Shown piece after piece: positions 1-12,690 of a stretch of 41,753 nt of DNA. The translations under genes and the position numbers were made by a program. Position 1 is the stretch's first letter. Every line of letters starts with the position of its first letter. Under the pieces are notes generated by a model. It ran no database searches, was not told the DNA's origin, and was given only the letters and a program-made list of their open reading frames with translations. Source of the stretch: Frigoribacterium faeni (GTDB lineage: Bacteria; Actinomycetota; Actinomycetes; Actinomycetales; Microbacteriaceae); NCBI RefSeq assembly GCF_007988805.1, contig NZ_BJUV01000025.1, positions 1 through 41,753 of the forward strand, in the 5' to 3' direction.

Positions 1-1
1 C

Positions 2-598
2 CCGCCCGCCCGCCCCTCCGTCGTCGTCGCCGGCCGCCTCGAGCCGCTCAAGGCCCCCGACCTCGCCATCCGCGCGGTCGCCGCGGTGCCCGCCGACGTC
101 CGCCCCGACCTCGTGATCGCCGGTGGCGCCTCCACCGAGTTCGCCGGCTACGAGGACGACCTGCTCGCGCTCGTCGGGGAGCTCGACCTGACCGTGCGCT
201 TCGTGGGTCCCCGCACCCGCACCGGCCTCGCGAGCCTGCTGCGCGACGCGAGTCTGGTGCTCGTGCCCTCGCACTCCGAGACGTACGGCCTCATCGCCCT
301 CGAGGCGGCCGCCAGCGGCGTCCCCGTCGTGGCCGCCGCGTCGGGCGGGCTGCGCGAGTCCGTCGTCGACGGGGTCACCGGCGTGGTGCTCGAGTCCCGC
401 GACCCCGGCGACTGGGCGACGACGATCACGCGGATCCTCCGCGACGGCGAGCTCGCGTCCCGGCTCTCACGCGCCTCCAGGGCCCGGGCGCTCGACCACC
501 CGTGGTCGCTGTCGGCGGCCGAGCTCGCCGACGTCTACTGCCGCGTCTCGGGCAGCGAGGACTGCACCGAGCTCGTCGCCGTCGGCGGGCGGCGCTGA
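2..598 (+). CDS. Glycosyltransferase family 4, MshA-like (3' part)
   Basis: The reading frame is open from the left edge of the window, so the N-terminal half is missing; 198 residues remain. They cover the nucleotide-sugar-binding GT-B domain. The stretch begins with V-V-V-A-G-R-L-E-P-L-K-A-P-D, the usual opening of a GT4 C-terminal domain. Later comes S-H-S-E-T-Y-G-L-I-A-L-E, with the family's E-x7-E pair that binds the donor sugar phosphates, then G-V-P-V-V-A-A-A-S-G-G-L. The spacing and wording resemble MshA, which joins UDP-GlcNAc to inositol-3-phosphate in mycothiol synthesis, but many GT4 enzymes look alike here. Family assignment is firm; the substrate is an inference. An imperfect hairpin follows the stop codon. 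Confidence 0.8.
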   Translation, partial: PPARPSVVVAGRLEPLKAPDLAIRAVAAVPADVRPDLVIAGGASTEFAGYEDDLLALVGELDLTVRFVGPRTRTGLASLLRDASLVLVPSHSETYGLIALEAAASGVPVVAAASGGLRESVVDGVTGVVLESRDPGDWATTITRILRDGELASRLSRASRARALDHPWSLSAAELADVYCRVSGSEDCTELVAVGGRR

Positions 599-610
599 CC
601 GATCCCGGAC

Positions 611-657
611 CGGTCGCTCCGCCGTCGTCGCGCCGTCGGCGACACCGGAGCCGACCG
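611..657 (+). terminator. Imperfect hairpin after the glycosyltransferase
   Basis: The arms at 611-621 and 646-657 pair over 11 base pairs with one bulged C, around a 24-nt loop. It starts 12 bases after the stop codon and has no T tract, as is common in high-G+C actinobacteria. It could be a weak intrinsic terminator. Confidence 0.3.
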
Positions 658-671
658 TCAGGGGCCGCGCC

Positions 672-677
672 TAAGCT
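672..677 (+). promoter_or_regulatory. -10 box TAAGCT for the UPF0303 gene
   Basis: A TANNNT hexamer lies 37 bases before the ATG at 715. Unlike many promoters in this window it leaves a real leader, which carries a GGAGG ribosome site at 707-711. No clear -35 element is visible. Confidence 0.4.
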
Positions 678-714
678 CGGGTCGACAGCACGCCCTGCAC
701 CGACCGGAGGCCCC

Positions 715-1230
715 ATGACCGACGACAGCCAGCCCACCGACGATGCCTCCGGCACCGACGACTCCCTGCTGACCCGGCTCGCCGAGCAGGAGGAGCGCCT
801 CGTCTTCCGCCGGTTCAGCACCGACACCGCGCTCGACCTCGGCGCGTCCCTGCTCGCCGAGGCGCGTCGCCGGGGGCTGCCCGTCACCGTGACCGTCCGC
901 AAGGGACGCCAGCGCGTCTTCCACGCCGCCCTGCCGGGGACGTCGCTCGACAACGACGACTGGCTCGACCGCAAGGCCCGGGTCGTCGAGCGCTACGGGC
1001 AGAGCTCGTTCCGGGTGGGCGAGTCGTTCCGCGTCGCGGGCTCGACCTTCGATCAGAAGTCCCGCCTCGACACCTCCCTCTACGCCGCCCACGGCGGGAT
1101 GTTCCCCGTCACGGTGACCGGTGTCGGCGTCGTCGGAGCGGTCGGTGTGTCGGGGCTCCCCCAGGCCGACGATCACGCCTTCGTCGTCGAGGTGCTCGAG
1201 GACTTCCTCGCCCACGGCTACGACTCCTGA
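715..1230 (+). CDS. UPF0303 / GlcG-HbpS-like (heme-degrading domain) family protein
   Basis: This 171-residue protein matches the whole length of the UPF0303 family. Recognisable blocks are L-A-E-Q-E-E-R-L-V-F near residue 18, F-H-A-A-L-P-G-T-S near 70, D-N-D-D-W-L-D-R-K, and the C-terminal G-V-G-V-V-G-A-V-G-V-S-G-L-P-Q-A-D-D-H. The family has the GlcG/HbpS fold, and some members are annotated as heme-degrading, but its function is generally unproven. The ATG at 715 is chosen because GGAGG sits four bases upstream. The N-terminal 15 residues are acidic and probably disordered. The next gene starts seven bases after the stop, so the two are probably co-transcribed. Confidence 0.8.
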   Translation: MTDDSQPTDDASGTDDSLLTRLAEQEERLVFRRFSTDTALDLGASLLAEARRRGLPVTVTVRKGRQRVFHAALPGTSLDNDDWLDRKARVVERYGQSSFRVGESFRVAGSTFDQKSRLDTSLYAAHGGMFPVTVTGVGVVGAVGVSGLPQADDHAFVVEVLEDFLAHGYDS

Positions 1231-1237
1231 CCGGGCC

Positions 1238-1780
1238 GTGGCGCACGATGCCGTGACCGACGGCGACCCCGGGGCCCGCGCCGAGGCCGACGCCCGGGCC
1301 GCCGCCGGTCTCCGCGACCTGCTCGCCGAGACGGTGCGCTCCCTCGCGGCCCGCGACGCCCGCACCGAGGCGCTCGCCCGCTACAAGCCGGCTCGGCGCC
1401 TCGTCGTCGTCACGACGGCCGAATCGCTCGAGCCGGTTGGCCGGGCCTGGCGCCTCGGCGTGCTGCTGCTCGAGACCGACGGCCGCGTGCACGAGACGGG
1501 TCGGATCACCCGTGCGCTCGAGCCGACCCGGTCGCAGAACCTCTCGGCCTCGGTCGAGAAACGCAAGGCCGAGCGACGGGCGGCCGTCCGCGGCCGCTTC
1601 GCCGAGGGCGAGGTGATCGACTACGCCTACCTGCCGATCGACCTCTCGACCGAGGCTCTGCTGGCGGGCGACCAGCGCCTCCTCGTCTCCGACGGCCGTG
1701 CGCTCGTCCGCTGGGGGGCCGCCTCGGGCGAGGTCCGCGACGCGGCCGCCTACCTCGCCGACCGGGGCGATCTGCTCTAG
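1238..1780 (+). CDS. Conserved hypothetical protein
   Basis: I do not recognise this family. The 180-residue protein starts at GTG 1238, seven bases after the UPF0303 stop codon; GTG 1253 is an alternative. The first 60 residues are rich in Ala and Arg and likely helical. A mixed alpha/beta part follows, with R-L-V-V-V-T-T-A, W-R-L-G-V-L-L-L-E-T-D-G and a basic block E-K-R-K-A-E-R-R-A near residue 110. It has no signal peptide and no membrane segment. Its position suggests co-expression with UPF0303. The stop is followed at once by a 15-bp tandem repeat. Confidence 0.65.
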   Translation: MAHDAVTDGDPGARAEADARAAAGLRDLLAETVRSLAARDARTEALARYKPARRLVVVTTAESLEPVGRAWRLGVLLLETDGRVHETGRITRALEPTRSQNLSASVEKRKAERRAAVRGRFAEGEVIDYAYLPIDLSTEALLAGDQRLLVSDGRALVRWGAASGEVRDAAAYLADRGDLL

Positions 1781-1819
1781 GCGACGCCCACGAGGGCGAC
1801 GCCCACGAGGGCGACGCCC
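1781..1819 (+). repeat. 15-bp tandem repeat, 2.6 copies
   Basis: The unit GCGACGCCCACGAGG occurs twice exactly and once in part (9 of 15 bases). It begins at the base after the TAG stop of the unknown gene at 1238-1780. Confidence 0.8.
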
Positions 1820-1891
1820 GGCACGGACCGGCGACCGGCCCGACGGGGCCCGGCGGCGGCCCGGCCGAGGGAGGACGCCGGGAAGACCGTT

Positions 1892-1897
1892 TATCCT
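1892..1897 (+). promoter_or_regulatory. -10 box TATCCT for the lysozyme-like gene
   Basis: The hexamer lies in the only A/T-rich patch of the spacer. Transcription would start near 1904, at the base of the hairpin at 1904-1929, so the hairpin would form the 5' end of the leader. No good -35 is visible. Confidence 0.35.
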
Positions 1898-1903
1898 CGA
1901 CTC

Positions 1904-1929
1904 TCGGAGCCCGCCGACAGGGGCTCCGA
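1904..1929 (+). promoter_or_regulatory. Leader hairpin before the lysozyme-like gene
   Basis: TCGGAGCCC at 1904-1912 pairs perfectly with GGGCTCCGA at 1921-1929 around an 8-nt loop. It ends 21 bases before the ribosome site GAGAGGA. It could stabilise the mRNA or act as an operator in DNA form. Confidence 0.4.
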
Positions 1930-1961
1930 CCGACCACCGCCGCCCCTGCGAGAGGACCCCG

Positions 1962-2558
1962 ATGCGCCGAGCACTCATCGCCGTGTCCGTGGTGTTCTGC
2001 GCGGCCGTCCTGGCGCTGATCGTGGCGCTCGTCATGGTCGTGTCGTCGCTGGCGTCGCCGCGGGTCGAGGCGGAGAGACCGACGACGCCCCCGGTGACCT
2101 GCCCCGTGGTCGACCCCGTGATGGTCGGCGGCATCGAGGTCCCCGCCGGTCCGGTCGCCGGCTACTGCCAGGACCGCCTGATCAACGCCGCCTGGATCAT
2201 GGAGGCCGCCAAGGCGCAGGGGATCGGCAAGCACACCCAGGCGATCGGGGTCATGACGGCGATGGGCGAATCGAGCCTGCGCAACATCGACCACGGCGAC
2301 GCCGTCGGTCCCGACAGCCGCGGGCTGTTCCAGCAACGCGACAACGGGGCCTGGGGCACCTACGCCGAACGGATGGACCCGTACACCGCGGCGTCGCGCT
2401 TCTTCTCGAAGCTCGTCGCGATTCCCGGCTGGAAGGAGCTCTCGCCCACGGAGGCGGCCCACGCCGTGCAGATCAACGCCGACCCCGACCACTACACGCC
2501 CTGGTTCCCGGCGGCCGAGCAGGTCGTCGCGGTGCTCTCGGGCGACGTGCCCGCCTGA
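1962..2558 (+). CDS. Membrane-anchored lysozyme / transglycosylase-like protein
   Basis: This 198-residue protein has an N-terminal hydrophobic segment at about residues 4-31, without a clear cleavage site, then a Pro/Thr-rich spacer, so it is probably anchored outside the membrane. The rest resembles the lysozyme-like domain of actinobacterial wall hydrolases: M-T-A-M-G-E-S-S-L-R-N-I near residue 104, where the Glu is the likely catalytic acid, then D-S-R-G-L-F-Q-Q-R and W-G-T-Y-A-E-R-M-D-P. A role in cutting peptidoglycan glycan strands is inferred from this pattern. The start is supported by GAGAGGA at 1950-1956. The gene is monocistronic and converges on the DUF427 gene. Confidence 0.7.
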   Translation: MRRALIAVSVVFCAAVLALIVALVMVVSSLASPRVEAERPTTPPVTCPVVDPVMVGGIEVPAGPVAGYCQDRLINAAWIMEAAKAQGIGKHTQAIGVMTAMGESSLRNIDHGDAVGPDSRGLFQQRDNGAWGTYAERMDPYTAASRFFSKLVAIPGWKELSPTEAAHAVQINADPDHYTPWFPAAEQVVAVLSGDVPA

Positions 2559-2564
2559 CCGGGC

Positions 2565-2608
2565 GGGCAGCCGGAGCCGAGGAGGCGCGGGGCGGCCCCT
2601 CCGGGCCC
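2565..2608. terminator. Bidirectional hairpin between convergent genes
   Basis: CCGGAG at 2571-2576 pairs with CTCCGG at 2599-2604, and GGGC/GCCC extends the stem beyond a two-base bulge. The loop contains one copy of the dispersed repeat (2581-2591). It lies between the convergent lysozyme-like and DUF427 genes. Confidence 0.35.
2581..2591 (-). repeat. Dispersed repeat core, intergenic copy
   Basis: GGAGGCGCGGG, in the extended form GAGGAGGCGCGGGGC, one mismatch from the consensus. It sits between two convergent genes. Confidence 0.7.
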
Positions 2609-2609
2609 G

Positions 2610-3119
2610 TCACCACCCGAGAGTGCCGGGCGGACCCTTGAACGGGCCGACGACGGCGTCGGTGATCCAGCCGCCGTAGAAGTCGCCCTCCTGCGCACGG
2701 ACGGTCTCGCCGTCGATCTCGATGGAGTCGACCCGCCCGGGGTAGAGCGCCACGTGGTCGACGAGCTGCTCGTAGCCCTGCCACGGAGACGGGTAGAACC
2801 AGCCGGCGCCGTGCGCCGTCGCTCCCCCGCCCCGCAGATCGACGTACCCGGCGCTGCCCTTGAACTCGCACATGCTGGCTCCGTCGCCGCGCGAGAGGGC
2901 GCCGTCGACGAAGGCCGACCGGGGCAGGTAGTAGACCGGCGGATGACTGGTCTCGAGCACCCGGAACGAGCGGGTCGTGTCGGCGACCACCTCGCCTCCG
3001 AGGCGCACGACGATGCGCTCGCTCCGCGCCTCCACCCGGGGAGGCCGGGGGTAGTCCCAGACGGACTCCTGCCCGGGGCCGGGGATCTCACGGTGCGGGG
3101 TCCGGACGCTGCGTCTCAT
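2610..3119 (-). CDS. DUF427 domain-containing protein
   Basis: The 169-residue protein carries the DUF427 beta-fold across residues 20-165. Markers are E-S-V-W-D-Y-P-R-P-P near residue 18, the V-V-A-D-T-T-R-S-F-R-V-L-E-T-S-H-P-P-V-Y-Y segment, C-E-F-K-G-S-A-G-Y near 85, and D-F-Y-G-G-W near 145. The family is widespread in actinobacteria and has no established function. The ATG at 3119 is preferred over the upstream GTG at 3134 because a CACGAT box ends six bases before it, the window's leaderless pattern, and because it gives the usual family start M-R-R-S-V-R-T-P. Confidence 0.8.
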   Translation of the reverse strand: MRRSVRTPHREIPGPGQESVWDYPRPPRVEARSERIVVRLGGEVVADTTRSFRVLETSHPPVYYLPRSAFVDGALSRGDGASMCEFKGSAGYVDLRGGGATAHGAGWFYPSPWQGYEQLVDHVALYPGRVDSIEIDGETVRAQEGDFYGGWITDAVVGPFKGPPGTLGW

Positions 3120-3125
3120 CCCGCC

Positions 3126-3131
3126 ATCGTG
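3126..3131 (-). promoter_or_regulatory. -10 box CACGAT, leaderless start of DUF427
   Basis: On the minus strand CACGAT is followed by six bases and then ATG, so the mRNA would begin at or next to the start codon. Confidence 0.4.
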
Positions 3132-3153
3132 CACCCGTGAGCCCGGGACGCTC

Positions 3154-3738
3154 TCAGACGCGGGCGGCGTCCTCGGTCGCCCGGAGCGAGCGGGCGAACC
3201 CGTCGAGCGACGCGAGCCCGCCGCGCGAGCGCCGCGCCGAGGCCACGAGCAGCTCGAGGGCGGCCCTGGCCGTCGAGGGCGACACGTCGACGTGCTGGGC
3301 GACGCTCAGGGCGAGATCCTCGAGGGCGAGCGCCAGATCGGCGAGCGACCCGGCCAGGGCGTCGTCGGCCGGACGGCCGGACGCCCCGTCGAGGGGTGGG
3401 TCGCCGGACGGGTCGTCTACGGGCGGTCGGCTTCCGGCGGAGCGGCCGTCGAGCCGGTCGAAGGCGGCCCGGGCCTCGGCCGCGACCGTCGTCGCCGTCG
3501 GGTGGAGCGTCGTCACGCGGGTCGCCGGCGTGTCCGCCGCCGTGACGGCGAGGCACCCTCCGAGCGCGGCCGCGACGTCCGCGACCCGGAGCCCGTCGCG
3601 GACGGCGCCGAGCGACCAGGTCGAGGCGACCTCGGGCCGGCCGAGCAGCTCGACGGCCACGGAGGCGCAGGCCAGGTAGGCGAGTCGGGTCTCGGTCACG
3701 AGGTCCATCCTCGCACCGAGCCTCGCCCCCGACGTCAC
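3154..3738 (-). CDS. Maleylpyruvate isomerase N-terminal / DinB-like fold protein
   Basis: This 194-residue protein resembles the helical bundle of the mycothiol-dependent maleylpyruvate isomerase family: an N-terminal helix L-A-Y-L-A-C-A-S-V-A-V-E-L-L-G, and a C-terminal L-E-D-L-A-L-S-V-A-Q-H-V that matches the family's H-S-D-D-L-A-V-S-V-G block, though the first His is replaced. That may mean the metal site is incomplete. Family members transfer or isomerise using mycothiol, but many are uncharacterised. The GTG start at 3738 overlaps the upstream stop as GTGA; ATG 3708 is an alternative. It is the last gene of the OmpA operon. Confidence 0.55.
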   Translation of the reverse strand: MTSGARLGARMDLVTETRLAYLACASVAVELLGRPEVASTWSLGAVRDGLRVADVAAALGGCLAVTAADTPATRVTTLHPTATTVAAEARAAFDRLDGRSAGSRPPVDDPSGDPPLDGASGRPADDALAGSLADLALALEDLALSVAQHVDVSPSTARAALELLVASARRSRGGLASLDGFARSLRATEDAARV

Positions 3739-5069
3739 CGACGCAGGAACCCGAGGTTGGGACGGGGCTCGCGCAGCTGGGCCGTGGCGGTGTCGAAGGG
3801 GGCGCGCGCCGGGTCGACGCGAGGGAGCCGCGCCCCTTCCTGCGGCGAACCCGACAACGACCTCGTGTAGTGCAGCGTGCGCGCGCTGGGACCCCGGTTG
3901 GCGATCCGGTCGCCGCGCTGCTCGATGCGGACCGCGGCGCGCTCCGCCGACATCGCGACCCGGACCGCCCGGCGTTCGAGGCGGTCGCGGGCGAGCTCGA
4001 GCCGCGCGTCACGACGACGGGCGGCCTGCAGAGCGCGGCCGAGGTGGAGCAGCCGATCGGTCTCGGCCGTCCCGTCGCGCAGCTCGGTGCGGTAGATCAT
4101 CTGGTTGACGCCCGACATCACGATCCCGATGGCGACCCCGAGCAGGATCGCGAGGCCCCACGCGGCTCCGGCGAGGAGGGCGTCGTCGACGATGCGGACG
4201 CCGATGAGCACCCCGGGCAGGACCATCAGCAGGTGCGCGAAGACGAGCTGGACCCGCAGCGACGTGCGACCGGTCGGCACGACCACCTCGCCGTGGTCGT
4301 CCGTGAACGCCCGGTGCCCGTGCCCCAGGTGATGCAGCGTGTAGGCGATCCCGAGGGTGAACAGGAGGGCGAAGACGATCGAGGTCGTGAACGCGATCGG
4401 GTCGGTGGCCGGCAGGAACAGATCGACGTTCAGGATGCGCGACATGAAGTACGCGAAGAGGGCGAAGTCGGCCAGCACGAAGAACAGCAGCACGCGCTTG
4501 CGCCAGCGCGACTCGGTCCGGTGCCTCTCGGAGCCCGCCGCCAGCGAATCGTCCAGCGCCCGGCCGAGTCGGTCGACCGCGTCGTGCGCCTCGCTCCTCG
4601 TCATGGTGCGGCCCGTGATGTCGACGACGAGGTCGTCGGCCGCGCGGTCGAGTCGACGCGTGACCGCGTCGTACCGGGCGACCAGCGCCGACAGCCGCCG
4701 TGCCGCCGGATCGAGCCGCGCCCGGGCGCCTCGGGCGAGCGACCGCTCGGCCGCGAGCTCGGGTCGGAGCCGCAGGGCGCTCTCGAGCGGGGTGTGCTCG
4801 CCGGCCTGCCCCACGGCGGCGACTCGGAGCCGCTCCTCGTGCAGCCGTGGTGCACTCGCGGCGTACCGGGCGGGGATCGGACCGACGCCGAACAGCGAGA
4901 GGACGATGTCCCGCCTCGGCACCGAGGCGCGCGCCGTGCCCCGACGCGGAGCCGCCGACCCGGGCGTCGAGGGCGTCGGGGGCGTCGTGACGGACGCCGG
5001 CTCGAGAGGGGGTGTCGCGGGCCACGGCAGGACGCCGTCCGGGACGGGGCGGGTGGTGGTGCCGGTCAT
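3735..5069 (-). CDS. Four-TM membrane protein with helical flanks (unknown)
   Basis: I do not recognise this 444-residue protein. It has a Pro/Thr-rich N-terminus (1-45), a charged helical region (about 75-190), four hydrophobic segments (about 192-212, 224-246, 274-294, 297-319), and an Arg/Ala/Glu-rich helical tail (335-400) that may form a coiled coil. A G-H-G-H-R-A-F-T-D-D-H-G loop lies between TM2 and TM3. The ATG at 5069 overlaps the stop of the OmpA-domain lipoprotein gene as ATGA, and its own stop overlaps the next gene as GTGA. Tight coupling suggests a complex spanning membrane and wall, but this is inference. It is not a MotA/ExbB homologue as far as I can see. Confidence 0.6.
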   Translation of the reverse strand: MTGTTTRPVPDGVLPWPATPPLEPASVTTPPTPSTPGSAAPRRGTARASVPRRDIVLSLFGVGPIPARYAASAPRLHEERLRVAAVGQAGEHTPLESALRLRPELAAERSLARGARARLDPAARRLSALVARYDAVTRRLDRAADDLVVDITGRTMTRSEAHDAVDRLGRALDDSLAAGSERHRTESRWRKRVLLFFVLADFALFAYFMSRILNVDLFLPATDPIAFTTSIVFALLFTLGIAYTLHHLGHGHRAFTDDHGEVVVPTGRTSLRVQLVFAHLLMVLPGVLIGVRIVDDALLAGAAWGLAILLGVAIGIVMSGVNQMIYRTELRDGTAETDRLLHLGRALQAARRRDARLELARDRLERRAVRVAMSAERAAVRIEQRGDRIANRGPSARTLHYTRSLSGSPQEGARLPRVDPARAPFDTATAQLREPRPNLGFLRR

Positions 5070-6235
5070 CGTGCGTCCTCGTTCGTGAAGGTGATCTCGA
5101 CCCGGCGGTTCTGCGCCGCCAGGGACTCGTCGAAGACGCCGCCGGGACGGTCGTCGACGACCGGATCGGTGTCGCCCCGACCGGCGACCGAGCCGAAGAC
5201 CGAGGAGGGGACCCCGCTCCCGACCAGGGCCTCGTGCACGGCGGACGCACGCTCGAGGCTCAACGCCTCGCCGTCGACCGCGTCGGTCACGTCGGCGGCG
5301 TGGCCGACGACGTTCGCGGCGACACCGGACGGACAGCGTCCGAGCTCGTCCACGACGTCGGTGAGCGCCGCGTCGGCATCCGAGTCGAGCACCGCCGAGT
5401 CCCCGCCGAAGAGCACGGCCGTGGAGAGCACGAGCGGCGTCGTGCACGGCGTCGCGTCGGTGGACACCGGGACGATCGGGGTGTCCCGGGAGGCGGTGGG
5501 AGCCTCGAGGGCCGACCCCGCGCCTCCCTCGGTGCAGGAGTCCGCGCCGGCGGCCTCGCAGATCGCCAGCCAGAGATCGCTCAGCCGGGTCGTGGTTGAG
5601 AGGGCCGGAGCAGGCTGGTCGCCTCCCGTCACCCCGAGGCCGACGAAGGTGACGTCGTGACGCGAGAGGTCGGGCAGCGCGCCCCGCTCGGCCAGAGTCG
5701 ATGCGATCGTGGCGGGGTCGAACGACCAGCCCAGCTGACGCAGATCGACCGGGTCGGCGGTCTGCAGCCCGCTCGACACGACCACGATGGAGCCCGAGTC
5801 GTGCAGCCGCGACGCGTCCGCGAGGACGGAGAGCAGGTCGAGGCCGTCGTCGCCGGCCTCGAGGCCCGAGACGCGGGCGTCCAGGTCGTCGAGCGACTCC
5901 GCGACCGCGGCCTCCCGCTCGTCGGGGACCTGCTGCACCCGGTCGGCGCCCAGCATCGGCGTCAGATCGACCGTGTCACCCGCCGGCACCCCCTGCACCA
6001 CCAGGTCGATCGCGCCGTCGGCCGGGCGGTGGGCGGCCAGGGCGTGGGTCGACACGGCGTCGCGGGCGCTCGCGGCGAGGGCGGGACGCGGCTCGGCCGA
6101 CGTCGCCGTGAATCCGAGCACGAGCGGGGCGGGGGCCTCGAGCGTGCAGCCGGACAGCGCGGTCAGAGCGAGAGCCGCCGCGGCGAGACCGACGGCGGCG
6201 CGCATGGGGCGGATCCGGTGGAGCGGGGATGTCAC
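5066..6235 (-). CDS. OmpA-domain lipoprotein
   Basis: The 389-residue protein has a lipoprotein signal ending L-T-A-L-S-G-C, with Cys30 as the acylation site. The middle (about 50-210) has alternating hydrophobic strands, including G-S-I-V-V-V-S-S-G-L-Q, and may be a degenerate von Willebrand A-like fold. The C-terminus (about 275-385) is an OmpA/MotB peptidoglycan-binding domain: V-L-F-G-G-D-S-A-V-L-D-S-D-A, V-V-G-H-A-A-D near 315 and the terminal A-Q-N-R-R-V-E-I-T-F. It would sit on the outer face of the membrane and grip the wall. GTG 6235 is chosen because GAGGAGG lies 9-15 bases upstream and the signal peptide follows. It is the first gene of a three-gene operon. Confidence 0.8.
   Translation of the reverse strand: MTSPLHRIRPMRAAVGLAAAALALTALSGCTLEAPAPLVLGFTATSAEPRPALAASARDAVSTHALAAHRPADGAIDLVVQGVPAGDTVDLTPMLGADRVQQVPDEREAAVAESLDDLDARVSGLEAGDDGLDLLSVLADASRLHDSGSIVVVSSGLQTADPVDLRQLGWSFDPATIASTLAERGALPDLSRHDVTFVGLGVTGGDQPAPALSTTTRLSDLWLAICEAAGADSCTEGGAGSALEAPTASRDTPIVPVSTDATPCTTPLVLSTAVLFGGDSAVLDSDADAALTDVVDELGRCPSGVAANVVGHAADVTDAVDGEALSLERASAVHEALVGSGVPSSVFGSVAGRGDTDPVVDDRPGGVFDESLAAQNRRVEITFTNEDAR
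5517..5527 (+). repeat. Dispersed repeat core in the OmpA gene
   Basis: Antisense to the gene; the coding strand reads G-G-A-G in the linker between the N-terminal half and the OmpA domain. Confidence 0.5.
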
Positions 6236-6302
6236 GGGTCGTTCCTCCTCGGTGCCCGGCCGGGGTCTCCGGCACGGGCGGACGGCACGCGTCCGATCCC
6301 CG

Positions 6303-6308
6303 AGCGTA
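6303..6308 (-). promoter_or_regulatory. -10 box TACGCT for the OmpA operon
   Basis: TACGCT on the minus strand predicts a start near 6296 and a leader of about 60 nt. The leader contains a small hairpin (6252-6275) and the GAGGAGG site. Confidence 0.35.
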
Positions 6309-6320
6309 GGGAGCGCCGTC

Positions 6321-6336
6321 CGGGCTGCGCAGCCCG
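6321..6336. promoter_or_regulatory. 16-bp perfect palindrome (candidate operator)
   Basis: CGGGCTGCGCAGCCCG is an exact palindrome 12 bases upstream of the TACGCT box, where the -35 element of the OmpA operon should be. A repressor or activator site is plausible. Confidence 0.4.
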
Positions 6337-6340
6337 CCCG

Positions 6341-6371
6341 GGGATGACTCACCCCGCCTCCGGGATGACTC
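6341..6371 (+). promoter_or_regulatory. Two direct repeats GGGATGACTC, 21 bp apart
   Basis: Copies at 6341-6350 and 6362-6371 are exact and spaced by about two helical turns. A partial third copy, GGATGCTCC, follows. They lie between the divergent OmpA operon and the flavoprotein gene, so a regulator binding one face of the DNA is possible. Confidence 0.4.
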
Positions 6372-6407
6372 CGGATGCTCCCTCCGGCTGCCTCATCACG
6401 CGAGTTC

Positions 6408-6422
6408 TTGCCAATACGGCAA
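6408..6422. promoter_or_regulatory. Inverted repeat TTGCC-N5-GGCAA
   Basis: An exact dyad in an A/T-richer patch 57 bases before the flavoprotein start; a third TTGCC follows at 6429. The first half could also serve as a TTGCCA -35 element. Probably the promoter/operator of the flavoprotein gene. Confidence 0.4.
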
Positions 6423-6478
6423 CAACCCTTGCCGGAGTCTCACGAGGCGACGAGCATCGAGGCAGGAGGTCACCCATC

Positions 6479-12686
<6,208 letters not shown>

Positions 12687-12690
<4 letters not shown>

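Noticed and set aside
3735-6235. OmpA protein plus membrane protein as a Zorya-type (ZorA/ZorB) phage-defence motor
   Set aside because: The OmpA protein is a lipoprotein rather than a one-TM MotB type, and the partner lacks recognisable MotA/ExbB features and helicase or nuclease companions.
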